Assembly: GCF_002237655.1 (NCBI RefSeq)
Contig: NZ_NOKT01000037.1
Coordinates: 17,216-81,215 of the forward strand
Length of the DNA: 64,000 nucleotides
From: Streptomyces sp. XY006
GTDB lineage: Bacteria; Actinomycetota; Actinomycetes; Streptomycetales; Streptomycetaceae
Direction of reading: 5' to 3'
Made by a program: the position numbers and the translations under genes. Shown piece by piece: positions 30,296 through 39,261 of this stretch; positions within the stretch are counted from its first letter, which is position 1; each line of letters opens with the position of its first letter. The notes below the pieces were generated by a model, which was not told the origin of the DNA, searched no databases, and saw only the letters and a program-made list of their open reading frames with translations.

Positions 30296-31540
30296 CTACC
30301 GCCGCCCCCGTACCGCCCCCAGTTCCCCCCGCAGGCGCTGGGCGCGGAGGACCAGTTCCAGTTCGAAGCGGCGGTCCGGGTCGTCTATTTCGTCGCCCCA
30401 GAGTTCGCGGATCTGGCGCAGGCGGTAGCGGACCGTCTGGGGGTGGACGCCCAGGCGGGCGGCGACCTCGGGGGCGCCGCCGCGGGTTTCCAGCCAGGCC
30501 AGGAGGGTTTCGGCGAGGCGGCGGCCGTGGGTGGGGCCGCAGTGGGTCAGGGGGGCCAGGCAGCGCAGGGCCAGGTCGTCGATCAGTTCCTCGGGCTGGA
30601 GGAGGACCAGGGCCTCGGTGTGTTCGGTGCAGTGCAGGACCTCGCCGGAGGGCAGCAGGTCGCGTTCCATCAAGCGGACCGCCGCCTCCGCCCAGCGCAG
30701 CGACTTCGCCGCGTCGGCCAGCGGCACGGGCGGTCCGATCGCGCCGGACCAGCCGGCCAGGGCCCGGTGCAGCAGTTCGTGGCGGCCCGCCGCGTCCGGC
30801 TCGGGGACCACCATGCGGGGCTGCTCGTACTCCATGTCGAGCAGGACGCCCTGGCCGACGGCGGGTGCCATCGCCTCGCGGGCCGGGCGCAGCAGGACGC
30901 CGACCGCGACCTTCTCCGGCAGCGGCCAGCCGATCCGGGCGGCGCGCTCGGTGAAGGCCTCGGTGGGGTCGCCGCGGTGGTGCTCGGCCAGCAGCAGCTC
31001 CATGAGGCGGCGCTGCAGCCGCAGGCGTTCGCCGGCCTGGCGGGCCGCGGCCTCGGCGTAGCCGCGTACGGACTGGTCGACCAGGCCGTCCAGGTACTCG
31101 TAGCCCGCGTCGACGAGCTCGTACATCGCCGGGGGCGGGATCTCCACGCGCTGGCCGATGTCGGCGAAGCGGCGCCAGGCCAGACGTACGCCCATGCGGT
31201 AGATGGCCTGGAGCGAGTCCAGGGAGCGGCCGTTGAGGCCCTCGCCGCGGCCGAAGTCCTGGAAGACGCCGGGCGGGACGGTCGGGCGTCCCTCCGAGTG
31301 CTCCAGGTGCTGCACGAAGACCTCGATGGCGCGGCGGATGCCGACCAGGGCCATCGGCTCGCCGGAGTCGTCGAGGACGACGGGCAGGTGCGGGTACTCG
31401 CGCTGGATCTCGCGGAGGATCTCCTCGGCGAGCTCGGGCGCCTCGGCCATGGCGATCGCGGCGAACCGGCGCACCTGGAAGCGCGGTACGTCGTGCCAGG
31501 CCGATCGGGTGGTGACGGTTCCGGTGCGGGCGGCCGTCAT
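30296..31540 (-). CDS. PucR/CdaR-family transcriptional regulator
   Basis: 414 residues. The C-terminal PucR helix-turn-helix is clear (LLAWLETRGGAPEVAARLGV then HPQTVRYRLRQI). The N-terminal 150 residues are helical (AIAMAEAPELAEEILREI, SLDSLQAIYRMGVRLAWRR), as in the RsbRD-like sensor part of these regulators, and a GGDEF-like middle region follows. Ligand unknown; relatives respond to purine catabolites, fatty acids or sugar diacids. ATG at 31540 with GGGGAG. The gene starts 3 bp after the stop of a 50-codon membrane-protein gene, so the two are co-translated. Confidence 0.88.
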   Translation of the reverse strand: MTAARTGTVTTRSAWHDVPRFQVRRFAAIAMAEAPELAEEILREIQREYPHLPVVLDDSGEPMALVGIRRAIEVFVQHLEHSEGRPTVPPGVFQDFGRGEGLNGRSLDSLQAIYRMGVRLAWRRFADIGQRVEIPPPAMYELVDAGYEYLDGLVDQSVRGYAEAAARQAGERLRLQRRLMELLLAEHHRGDPTEAFTERAARIGWPLPEKVAVGVLLRPAREAMAPAVGQGVLLDMEYEQPRMVVPEPDAAGRHELLHRALAGWSGAIGPPVPLADAAKSLRWAEAAVRLMERDLLPSGEVLHCTEHTEALVLLQPEELIDDLALRCLAPLTHCGPTHGRRLAETLLAWLETRGGAPEVAARLGVHPQTVRYRLRQIRELWGDEIDDPDRRFELELVLRAQRLRGELGAVRGRR

Positions 31541-31543
31541 CCG

Positions 31544-31696
31544 TCAACTCCCCTGACCGGCCTGCTCGTAGGTGATCAAGGGGGTGTTCGGCTGGTCGGG
31601 TGTGGCTTCGAGCAGCGCGACCACGCCCAGCGCGGCCCCCACGGCGAGGGCGGCGGCGAGCGCTACGGTCAGCGCGGCAGCGAGCAGTCTGGACAT
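31544..31696 (-). CDS. Tiny single-pass membrane protein coupled to the PucR regulator
   Basis: 50 residues: a Met-Ser-Arg start, one hydrophobic helix of about 25 residues (LLAAALTVALAAALAVGAAL) and a polar tail ending YEQAGQGS. A longer frame upstream would add a charged, Gly/Asp-rich leader that looks non-coding. The stop lies 3 bp before the PucR start and the PucR ribosome site is inside this gene. It could hold the regulator at the membrane or be a small stress peptide; no family recognised. Confidence 0.6.
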   Translation of the reverse strand: MSRLLAAALTVALAAALAVGAALGVVALLEATPDQPNTPLITYEQAGQGS

Positions 31697-31910
31697 CGCA
31701 GGGTCAGCCTCTCTGTCCGGATTCGTCCGGAGATCGTCCGGAGGTTGCCCCACCCCGGCACCCCGTCCCTGCCTGTCGGGCCCAGTGTCGACAAGCATTG
31801 ACACCCCGTCAAGAGCCGCCTACGGTTCCCGGCCCAGCCGCACGCGCGCATTCCGCCGCCGTGCCGGCCCTTCCGTACGTCGAGCCGTCCCAAGCCACTG
31901 GAGTGCCCGG

Positions 31911-32906
31911 ATGCGCCGTACAACCTCCCCCTTTTCCCTGGTCCTGCTGGGTCTCGGTACGTTCCTGCTGGTGCTGGCACCCCTGCTCGCCTGGTACGTG
32001 CAGCCGCGGGCCGCGGTGAACCCGATCGACATCGACACGACCGCCGTCTACGAAGGCCGGGGCAGCGTCTTCGACACCGACCGGATCGAGACGGTGCCCG
32101 ACCGGAAGATCACCGTCACCCAGCGGGTGCGGGGCAATGTCGCCGACAGCGAGCGCAGCGGCAACGCCGTCTGGGACGTGACGACCACGGTCGACACCGA
32201 CAGGTCGCTGCCGGCCGCCGATCCGCACGACGCGCTGGACTTCGTGCCGCACCGCTGGGTGATGGACCGCAGGACCACCCGGCCGGTGCACTGCTGCGGG
32301 GAGAAGCCCCACATCGAGGGCGAGGCGTACCTGAAGTTCCCGTTCGACGTGCAGAAACGGTCCTACCAGTGGTGGGACAACACCCTCGGCGACACGGTCG
32401 TGCTGCACTACCGGGGCACCGAGAAGGTCCAGGGCTACACCGGCTACAAGTTCACCGGCTCGGTGCCGCCCACCAGGACCGGCACCCGGATGGTGCCCGG
32501 CACCCTCGTCGACCAGCCGGACCGGCCGCAGGTGCTGGCCGAGGAGTGGTACGCCAACCACGGCTTCGTGCTGATCGTCGACCAGGCCACGGGCCGGGTG
32601 CTGTACGCGCAGACCGGGCCGAAGCGCACCCTGCGGGCGCCGGGCGCGAAGAAGGACGCGGCGGTGCTGCTGGACAGCGAGAAGGTCGCCTTCACGACCG
32701 CGACACAGAAGGAAGCCGTGCGGCAGGCGGAGCGGGACAGCGGTCAGCTCCGGCTGGTGGGAACGACCTTGCCGATCGGCGCGGGAATCGCCGGTCTGGT
32801 GCTCGCCGCGGTGGGCGGCGTTCTGGTGGCCCGTGGGCGGAAGGAGCCGGAGCAGCCCACTCCGTCCGATGTGCCCGGTACGCCCCAGCCGACCCTCACG
32901 ATGTGA
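31911..32906 (+). CDS. DUF3068 (PorA-like) membrane-anchored protein
   Basis: 331 residues. An N-terminal helix (SLVLLGLGTFLLVLAPLLAWYV), an extracellular domain and a C-terminal helix (IGAGIAGLVLAAVGGVLVARG) frame the DUF3068 core: VYEGRGSVFDT, RGNVADSER, WVMDRRTTRPVHCCGEKP, the KFPFDVQKRSYQWWDN motif and YKFTGSVP. In mycolate-producing actinobacteria the family is called porin PorA-like, but Streptomyces has no mycolic outer membrane, so a porin role is doubtful. It lies directly upstream of the envelope-glycan operon, suggesting a role in the same cell-surface process. ATG at 31911 with TGGAG. Confidence 0.88.
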   Translation: MRRTTSPFSLVLLGLGTFLLVLAPLLAWYVQPRAAVNPIDIDTTAVYEGRGSVFDTDRIETVPDRKITVTQRVRGNVADSERSGNAVWDVTTTVDTDRSLPAADPHDALDFVPHRWVMDRRTTRPVHCCGEKPHIEGEAYLKFPFDVQKRSYQWWDNTLGDTVVLHYRGTEKVQGYTGYKFTGSVPPTRTGTRMVPGTLVDQPDRPQVLAEEWYANHGFVLIVDQATGRVLYAQTGPKRTLRAPGAKKDAAVLLDSEKVAFTTATQKEAVRQAERDSGQLRLVGTTLPIGAGIAGLVLAAVGGVLVARGRKEPEQPTPSDVPGTPQPTLTM

Positions 32907-33122
32907 TGTGACGTCAGCTCTAACAAAGCCGGAAATTGTCACGTCGGTGAGTAGCCGTGGAGTTCGTCCGGGCGAAAACTGTCCAACCCCACCCGAGCAC
33001 ACCCCGTCCACACTCCCCTCCCAGGAAGAGCTCAGGCCCCCCACAGGCCGTCCCCTCCCCGACGACCCCACCCCCACGTCTTCCCCACCGAGTTCCGCAC
33101 CCCGAGACGAGTTGGAGCACCC

Positions 33123-34274
33123 ATGCCCCAGCACGTACCGTCCGCGCTGCGCGCCGCGTCCCCCCACGCGCCGCAGCACCCTCCGGCGCTCCCCCCACAG
33201 CCGCGCCGGATCGTGTTCCTCGCCCATCGTGATCTCGACAATCCCTCCGCCGGCGGCTCCGAGCTGCTGGTCGACAAGCTCGCCGACGGGCTGACCCGGC
33301 TGGGTCACCAGGTGACCCTGCTGTGCGGCGGCCCCGCGGCCTTCCGTGACTACCGGGTCGTGTCGGCGGGCGGTCCCTACGGGCACTACCTGCGCGCCCG
33401 GTCGGCCTTCGCCCGCCAGGTCGGCGACTGCGATCTGCTGGTCGAGGTGTGCAACGGCATGCCGTACCTGGCGCCGCTGTGGCACCGGGGGCCGACCCTG
33501 TGCCTGGTCAACCACGTCCACACCGACCTGTGGACGATGCGCTTCGGCGGCCCGCTGGCGCCGGCGGCCCGCCTCGGCCGAAGACTCGAACACTGGGCGC
33601 TGACCGGGGCGCAGCAGCGCAACCTGCTGGTCGCCGTGTCGTCCTCGACGGCCCACGCCCTGCGGGCGATCGGCGTCGAGCGGGAGCGGATCCGGGTCGT
33701 GCACAACGGCGTCGAGGAGCCGGGGCCCCGAGCCGACCGGTCGCCCGAGCCGCTGTTCGTCGCCGTCGGACGGCTCGTCGAGTACAAGCGGATCGATCTG
33801 CTGCTGCGGTTGTGGGAGCGGGTGCGGCCGGTGACCGGCGGGCGGTTGGTGATCGTCGGCGACGGGCCGGAGCGCGAGCGGCTGGAGCGGCTGGCCGGGC
33901 CCGGTGTGGAGTTCACCGGGTACGTCTCCGAGGCCGAGAAGCACCGGCTGCTGTGCGCGGCCTGGCTGCTGCTGCACCCCTCCGCGGTGGAGGGGTGGGG
34001 GCTGGTCGTGACGGAGGCGGCGGCCCGGGAGACCCCGAGTGTGGCCTTCGACGTGCCGGGGCTGAAGGACTCCGTGGTCGACGGTGAGACCGGGGTCCTG
34101 GCGCGCGGTGAGTCCTCGTTCGCCGCGGCGTGGTGCGCGCTGGCGCTGTCCGCGCGGCGGCGGGAACTGATGGGCAAGGCGGCCCGGGAGCGGGCGGCGC
34201 AGTTCCGGTGGGACCGGACCGTGCGGCAGTTCCGGGTGGTGGCCGCGGAGGCGGTGCGGAGTTGGACTCCGTGA
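33123..34274 (+). CDS. Family 4 glycosyltransferase
   Basis: A 383-residue GT-B glycosyltransferase. N-terminal acceptor domain: GGSELLVDKLADGLTRLGHQV. C-terminal donor-binding domain: VAVGRLVEYKRIDLLLRLW, VIVGDGPERERLERL and the GT4 EX7E-type motif PSAVEGWGLVVTEAAA. It would transfer a sugar from a nucleotide- or lipid-linked donor on the cytoplasmic face. First gene of a chain of nine genes joined by overlapping start and stop codons and centred on an AftD-like enzyme. GGAG lies 5 bp before the ATG. Confidence 0.92.
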   Translation: MPQHVPSALRAASPHAPQHPPALPPQPRRIVFLAHRDLDNPSAGGSELLVDKLADGLTRLGHQVTLLCGGPAAFRDYRVVSAGGPYGHYLRARSAFARQVGDCDLLVEVCNGMPYLAPLWHRGPTLCLVNHVHTDLWTMRFGGPLAPAARLGRRLEHWALTGAQQRNLLVAVSSSTAHALRAIGVERERIRVVHNGVEEPGPRADRSPEPLFVAVGRLVEYKRIDLLLRLWERVRPVTGGRLVIVGDGPERERLERLAGPGVEFTGYVSEAEKHRLLCAAWLLLHPSAVEGWGLVVTEAAARETPSVAFDVPGLKDSVVDGETGVLARGESSFAAAWCALALSARRRELMGKAARERAAQFRWDRTVRQFRVVAAEAVRSWTP

Positions 34275-35092
34275 CGTCGCCCCTTCGGCGGGTCGGTCGT
34301 GCCGTGTCGCGTGTGCGGGTTGTGCGTGGCCGGCCGCGCAGTTCCCCGCGCCCCTGGAAAACCCCGTTGAAAGACCCCTCGTTGCGACGGTCTGTCGCCC
34401 TGTTCCGGGCCTTCCTCCGCGAGCAGGAGGACCCCGAGGCCTGCTACTCCCTGCTCGCCCGGGACGCCGTGGACCAGGTGGAGGCCTGTGACGGGCCGGT
34501 CGCCGGCCGTACCGTCCTGGACGTCGGCGGGGGCGGCGGGTACTTCACCGAGGAGTTCCGGCGGCGCGGGGCCCATGCCTACCTCTTCGAACCGGACCCG
34601 GACGAGCTGGGCGAGAAGCCGCCCGACGGCGCCGTCGTCGCCGACGGCTATCTGCTCCCGCTGCGGGACGGCGTCGCCGACGTCACCTTCTCCTCCAATG
34701 TGCTGGAGCACGTCTCCGACCCCGAGACGTTCCTCAGCGAGCTGGCCCGGGTGACCCGGCCCGGCGGGCTGATCTACGTGTCGTTCACCAACTGGCTGTC
34801 GCCGTGGGGCGGGCACGAGTGGGCCCCGTGGCACTACCTGGGCGCCGAGCGGGCCCGGGCCCGCTACGCCCGGCGGACCGGCAGGCCCGCGAAGCACACG
34901 CTCGGCGAGAACCTGTTCGCGGTGCACATCGGCTCCACCCTGCGGCAGGTGCGCGCCCGGGACGACGTCACGGTCGTCTCGGCGCGTTCCCGCTACTGGC
35001 CCTTCCTCGCGGAGAGCGTCGTCAAGGCGCCCGGGATCCGCGAGTTCGCCACCTGGAACCTCCTCCTCATTCTGCGGCGGTGTCCTACATGA
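34271..35092 (+). CDS. SAM-dependent methyltransferase
   Basis: A 273-residue class I methyltransferase. Motif I is LDVGGGGGYFTEEF, motif II YLFEPDP, and the motif IV region is VTFSSNVLEHVSDPE followed by RVTRPGGLIYV. The C-terminal part (WLSPWGGHEWAPWHYLG) is typical of methyltransferases acting on glycans or polyketide-like acceptors rather than ubiquinone. The GTG start overlaps the glycosyltransferase stop (GTGA); the first 35 residues are basic and could be an extension. Probably methylates the surface glycan made by this operon. Confidence 0.88.
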   Translation: MTSPLRRVGRAVSRVRVVRGRPRSSPRPWKTPLKDPSLRRSVALFRAFLREQEDPEACYSLLARDAVDQVEACDGPVAGRTVLDVGGGGGYFTEEFRRRGAHAYLFEPDPDELGEKPPDGAVVADGYLLPLRDGVADVTFSSNVLEHVSDPETFLSELARVTRPGGLIYVSFTNWLSPWGGHEWAPWHYLGAERARARYARRTGRPAKHTLGENLFAVHIGSTLRQVRARDDVTVVSARSRYWPFLAESVVKAPGIREFATWNLLLILRRCPT

Positions 35093-38000
35093 CAACCACG
35101 GTCCAGGCTCCTCCACCGGCAGCCGTCCCGAGCACCGCGACCGCTTCGGGCCCGCCCGACGGCCCCCGGTCGCGGCGCTGGCTGCTGGGTTTCTGGGCCG
35201 TGGTGTTCGTGCTGTTCCTGGCGGTGCAGCCGGGGCGGCAGACGTTCGACACCAAACTCGGGGTGACCACCGATCCGGGCCGGTTCCTCGCCGATCTGGG
35301 GCAGTTGTGGCACGACCGGGCCGGGTTCGGCGGCATCCAGGACCAGTACGCCGGCTATCTGTGGCCGATGCTGCCGTTCTACTGGGTGTGCGACCTGGTG
35401 CGGCTGCCGGTGTGGCTGGCGGAGCGGCTGTGGCTGTCGGTGATCGTGTCCGTCGCCTTCTGGGGGGCGTTGCGGCTGGCGGAGCGGCTGCGGGTGGGCA
35501 GCGGGGCCTCGCGGCTGCTCGCGGCCGTGGCGTACGCGCTGTGGCCGCTGTTCACGACCGTCATCGGCTCCACGTCGGCCGCCGCGCTGCCCGGCGCGTT
35601 CCTGCCGTGGGTGCTGCTGCCGCTGACCGACGAGCGGTACGCCGCCCGGGTCGCCGCCCTGCGCTCGGCGCTGCTGGTGCCGTTCATGGGCGGGGTGAAC
35701 GCCTCGGCGACGCTGGCGTCCCTGCTGCCGGTGGGGCTGTACCTGCTGTCCCGGCCACCGGGGCCGCGGATGCGCAAGCTGATCGCCTGGTGGGCCCCGG
35801 CGGTGATCGTCGTGACGGCCTGGTGGTGGGTGCCGCTGCTGCTGCTCGGCGTCTACGGGGAGAACTTCCTCCCCTATATAGAGACGGCGCAGACGACCAC
35901 GGACACCATGTCGGCGACCGAGGCGCTGCGCGGGGCCGGGAACTGGGTCGCCTATCTGCACTTCGGTGAGGCCTGGCTGCCGGCCGGCTGGACCGTGGCC
36001 TCCTCCGTCCTGGTGATCGTGAGCTCGGCGCTGGCGGCCGGGCTGGGACTGGCCGGGCTCGCCCGGCGGGACATGCCCGAGCGGCGGTGGCTGGTGCTGA
36101 CGGTGCTGGTGACCGCGCTGGTGCTGCTCGCCGGGTACGGCGGGGCGTTCGGGGCGCCGTTCCACGAGGTGATGCAGGGCTGGCTGGACGGGTGGCTGTC
36201 GCCGTTCCGCAACATCTACAAGTTCCAGACGGGACTGGCGCTGGCCCTCGTGCTGGGCCTGGCCCATCTGGTGGGGGTGGCCGCCGAGCGGCGCGGGGCC
36301 CGGCCGGTGCGCGGCCGGCGTTTCGCGCCGCTCGTGGCGGCCGTGCTGATCCTGCCCGGGCTGCTGTGGCCGTACCTCAACGGCTCGATCCTGAACCCCG
36401 GTTCCTTCCGGCAGCTGCCCGCCTACTGGCAGGCCACGGCCGACTGGCTGGAGAAGTACTCGCCGGACTCGCGCGCCCTGGTCGTCCCGGCCACCGCGCA
36501 CGGCGTCTACACCTGGGGCTCCCCCATCGACCAGCCGCTCGACGTGCTCGCCGAGTCGCGCTGGGCGCAGCGCGACTACGTCCCGTTCGGCACGCCCGGC
36601 AACCGGCGCGCCATGGACGCCGTCGAGCAGGCCCTGCTGTCCGGTGCCCACGTGCCGGGGCTCGCCGACTACTTGAGCCGGGCCGGGCTGTACTACGTCG
36701 TCGTGCGCAACGACCTCGACCCCGACCAGATCGGCTCCGTGCCGACCACGACCGTCAAGCGCACGCTGGAGCAGTCGGGGTACGAGCGGGTCACGGGGCT
36801 CGGCCCGGTGATGACCGGCGGCCGGATCGCGCAGGACGCCCCGCTCCAGGTCGAGGGGCTCTACCCGCGGCAGCGGGCCGTGGAGATCTACCGTCCGGCG
36901 GGCCCGGACGTCGTCCGGCCCGGGCAGGCCGGCCTCGCCCCGGTCGCCGACACGGCCGTGGTGTCCGGCGGGCCCGAGGCGCTGCTGCCGCTGGCGTCCG
37001 GACTGCGCGGGCGGGCCGCCGTCCTGACCGGGGACCACCACCCGGGGCTCGGCACCCCGGCCGTGCAGGTGGTGGGCGACGGGCTGCGCCGGGCCGACAC
37101 CCGGTTCGGGCTGGTCAACGCCAACACCTCGTACACGTACACGCGCGACGAGCGCAACGCGTCCGGGGCGCAGCAGGACCCGGGTGAGAAGCCGCGCCAG
37201 ATCCTGCCGGCCGAGGGCACCGAGCACCAGACGGTCGCCGAACTGCGCGGCGCGTCCTCGGTGTCGGCGTCCTCCTACGGCAACTGGCTGTTCCACCTGC
37301 CGCAGTACGACCCGGTGAACGCCTTCGACGGCAACCCGGACACCGCCTGGACCGAGGGCGCGCCGGACACGCCGGACGGGCAGTGGCTGCGCATCGGCTT
37401 CACCGGCCCCTACGCCATGCCGTCCTCCTTCAAGGTCACGCCGCTGCCCCAGGGAAGCGTGCGCGCGGCGGCGACGAAGGTGCGGGTGGAGACCGAGAAG
37501 GGCGAGCGGACCAGCTTCCTGCAGCCGAACGGCAGGACCCAGCGGATCAAGGCGCCCGAGGGCGCCACCCGCTGGATGAAGCTGACCATCGTCGACTCGG
37601 TGGAGCGCAGGACCGGCCTCACCGGCGCGGGCTTCTCCGAGATCGACCTGCCCGACGTCCAGGTGACGCGGCTGCTGCGGCTGCCGTCCGACGCGGACGA
37701 GGCGAGTGCCGCCGCGACCGTCGTCTCCCTGCACCGCGCGTCCGACCCGACCGGTCTGTCCCCGGCCGGCACCGAGGCGGGCCTGCACCGCCGCTTCACC
37801 ACGCCGGCCGCCGGCACGTACGAGGTGAGGGCGAGCGCGGTGCCGGTGCCGGGCGCGGCACTCGACGAGCTGCTCTACGAGGTGGCACCCGAGCAGCAGG
37901 CCCGGATCGTCGCCACCGCCGACTCCACCGCACGCCTCGGCGCGGGCATCGGGGCGCGCAACCTCACCGACGGCGACCTGACGACGGCGTGGATCGCGGG

Positions 38001-39261
38001 CGACCGGCCGACGATCCACCTGCGCTGGGAGGGCAAGCAGCCGGTCGGCGAACTGGTCCTGGCCCCCGCGGGCGGACTGTCCGCCCGCGCCTCCGAGGTG
38101 CACATCAGCTCCCCGGACGGCGCGGCCATCGCCGGAGTCGACGAGAACGGCTGGGTCCGCTTCCCGCCGATCACCACCGACCGGCTGGACGTCACGGTCA
38201 CCGGGACGGCCCCGCTGACCCTGCACAACCCTGTCGCCGACGAGGACCTGCGCCTGCCCGTGGGCCTGACCGAGGCCTACATCCCCTCCCTCGACCAGTA
38301 CCGCACCCCGCAGCCGGACGGCACCCGCGCGTTCTCCCTGCCGTGCGGCAAGGGCCCGGACGTGGCGCTGGACGGCGAGCTGTACCAGTCGAGCGTGAAG
38401 GGGACCGTGCGGGACCTGGTGGAGCGGCGGGGCGTGCAGGTGACGCTCTGCCAGGAGGGCCGCGGTGACACCGAGGTGCGGCTGGCGGCGGGCGAGCACC
38501 GGCTGGAGGGCGGTGACGCGGGCCCGCTGGCGCTCACGGACGTGACCCTGACGCGCGGGACGGTGCCCGAGGCCGCCGCGGCCGGGCGTGAGCTGCGGGT
38601 CCGGGACTGGCTGGGCGACCGGCGCGAGGTGACGGTCGGCTCGGGGGCGGCCGCGTACCTGACCACGTACGAGAACTTCAACGACGGCTGGCGGGCCACG
38701 CTGGACGGCAAGGAGCTGACTCCGGTCCGGCTGGACGGCTGGCAGCAGGGCTGGCGGATCCCGGCCGGGGCGGGCGGCGCGGTGAAGCTGTCGTACGAGC
38801 CGGCCACCACCTACGACATCGGGCTGATCGGCAGCGGTGTGGGCATCGCGGCGCTGCTGGGCCTGGCGGTGTGGCGCCGCCGCGAGCCCAGCGCGGACGC
38901 GCCGCAGCCCGCCCCGCCGCTGCCCGGACTGTGGCTCGGCGCGGTGGCGCTGACGCTGGCCGGGGTGGTGATCGCGGGGTGGCTGGCGCTGCTGGTCCCG
39001 GCGCTGGCGCTGCTCGCCGCGCGGCGGCACGCGCTGCTGGTGCCGATCGCGTTCGCCGCCCTGGCCGCGGCGGGGATCGCCGCGGCCTTCGGGGCCGGGG
39101 AGCCGGTGGGCGCGGGCACGGGCGCGTTCGGGCACCTGGCCCAACTGCTGGCGCTGATAGGTCTGTTCGCGGGACTGGTGAGCCTGCGCGAGCAGCCGCG
39201 GCCGGAGGCGCCGACGCGGCCGTTGCCGAGGACGGACCCCGGGGAGGGCCAGGCCGTATGA
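35089..39261 (+). CDS. AftD-like alpha-(1->3)-arabinofuranosyltransferase (DUF3367)
   Basis: 1390 residues. The N-terminal 500 or so residues form a GT-C membrane domain: a first helix WLLGFWAVVFVLFLAV, the DTKLGVTTDPGRFL loop carrying acidic residues, LWPMLPFYWV, and about ten more helices. A large extracellular region follows, with two discoidin/F5-8C-like modules (near residues 745, DGNPDTAW, and 958, NLTDGDLTTAW). Four C-terminal helices close the chain. This matches AftD, which adds arabinofuranose from decaprenyl-phospho-arabinose to arabinogalactan and LAM in mycobacteria. Streptomyces lacks those polymers, so the acceptor must be another surface glycan. ATGA overlap with both neighbours. 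Confidence 0.88.
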   Translation: MTTTVQAPPPAAVPSTATASGPPDGPRSRRWLLGFWAVVFVLFLAVQPGRQTFDTKLGVTTDPGRFLADLGQLWHDRAGFGGIQDQYAGYLWPMLPFYWVCDLVRLPVWLAERLWLSVIVSVAFWGALRLAERLRVGSGASRLLAAVAYALWPLFTTVIGSTSAAALPGAFLPWVLLPLTDERYAARVAALRSALLVPFMGGVNASATLASLLPVGLYLLSRPPGPRMRKLIAWWAPAVIVVTAWWWVPLLLLGVYGENFLPYIETAQTTTDTMSATEALRGAGNWVAYLHFGEAWLPAGWTVASSVLVIVSSALAAGLGLAGLARRDMPERRWLVLTVLVTALVLLAGYGGAFGAPFHEVMQGWLDGWLSPFRNIYKFQTGLALALVLGLAHLVGVAAERRGARPVRGRRFAPLVAAVLILPGLLWPYLNGSILNPGSFRQLPAYWQATADWLEKYSPDSRALVVPATAHGVYTWGSPIDQPLDVLAESRWAQRDYVPFGTPGNRRAMDAVEQALLSGAHVPGLADYLSRAGLYYVVVRNDLDPDQIGSVPTTTVKRTLEQSGYERVTGLGPVMTGGRIAQDAPLQVEGLYPRQRAVEIYRPAGPDVVRPGQAGLAPVADTAVVSGGPEALLPLASGLRGRAAVLTGDHHPGLGTPAVQVVGDGLRRADTRFGLVNANTSYTYTRDERNASGAQQDPGEKPRQILPAEGTEHQTVAELRGASSVSASSYGNWLFHLPQYDPVNAFDGNPDTAWTEGAPDTPDGQWLRIGFTGPYAMPSSFKVTPLPQGSVRAAATKVRVETEKGERTSFLQPNGRTQRIKAPEGATRWMKLTIVDSVERRTGLTGAGFSEIDLPDVQVTRLLRLPSDADEASAAATVVSLHRASDPTGLSPAGTEAGLHRRFTTPAAGTYEVRASAVPVPGAALDELLYEVAPEQQARIVATADSTARLGAGIGARNLTDGDLTTAWIAGDRPTIHLRWEGKQPVGELVLAPAGGLSARASEVHISSPDGAAIAGVDENGWVRFPPITTDRLDVTVTGTAPLTLHNPVADEDLRLPVGLTEAYIPSLDQYRTPQPDGTRAFSLPCGKGPDVALDGELYQSSVKGTVRDLVERRGVQVTLCQEGRGDTEVRLAAGEHRLEGGDAGPLALTDVTLTRGTVPEAAAAGRELRVRDWLGDRREVTVGSGAAAYLTTYENFNDGWRATLDGKELTPVRLDGWQQGWRIPAGAGGAVKLSYEPATTYDIGLIGSGVGIAALLGLAVWRRREPSADAPQPAPPLPGLWLGAVALTLAGVVIAGWLALLVPALALLAARRHALLVPIAFAALAAAGIAAAFGAGEPVGAGTGAFGHLAQLLALIGLFAGLVSLREQPRPEAPTRPLPRTDPGEGQAV

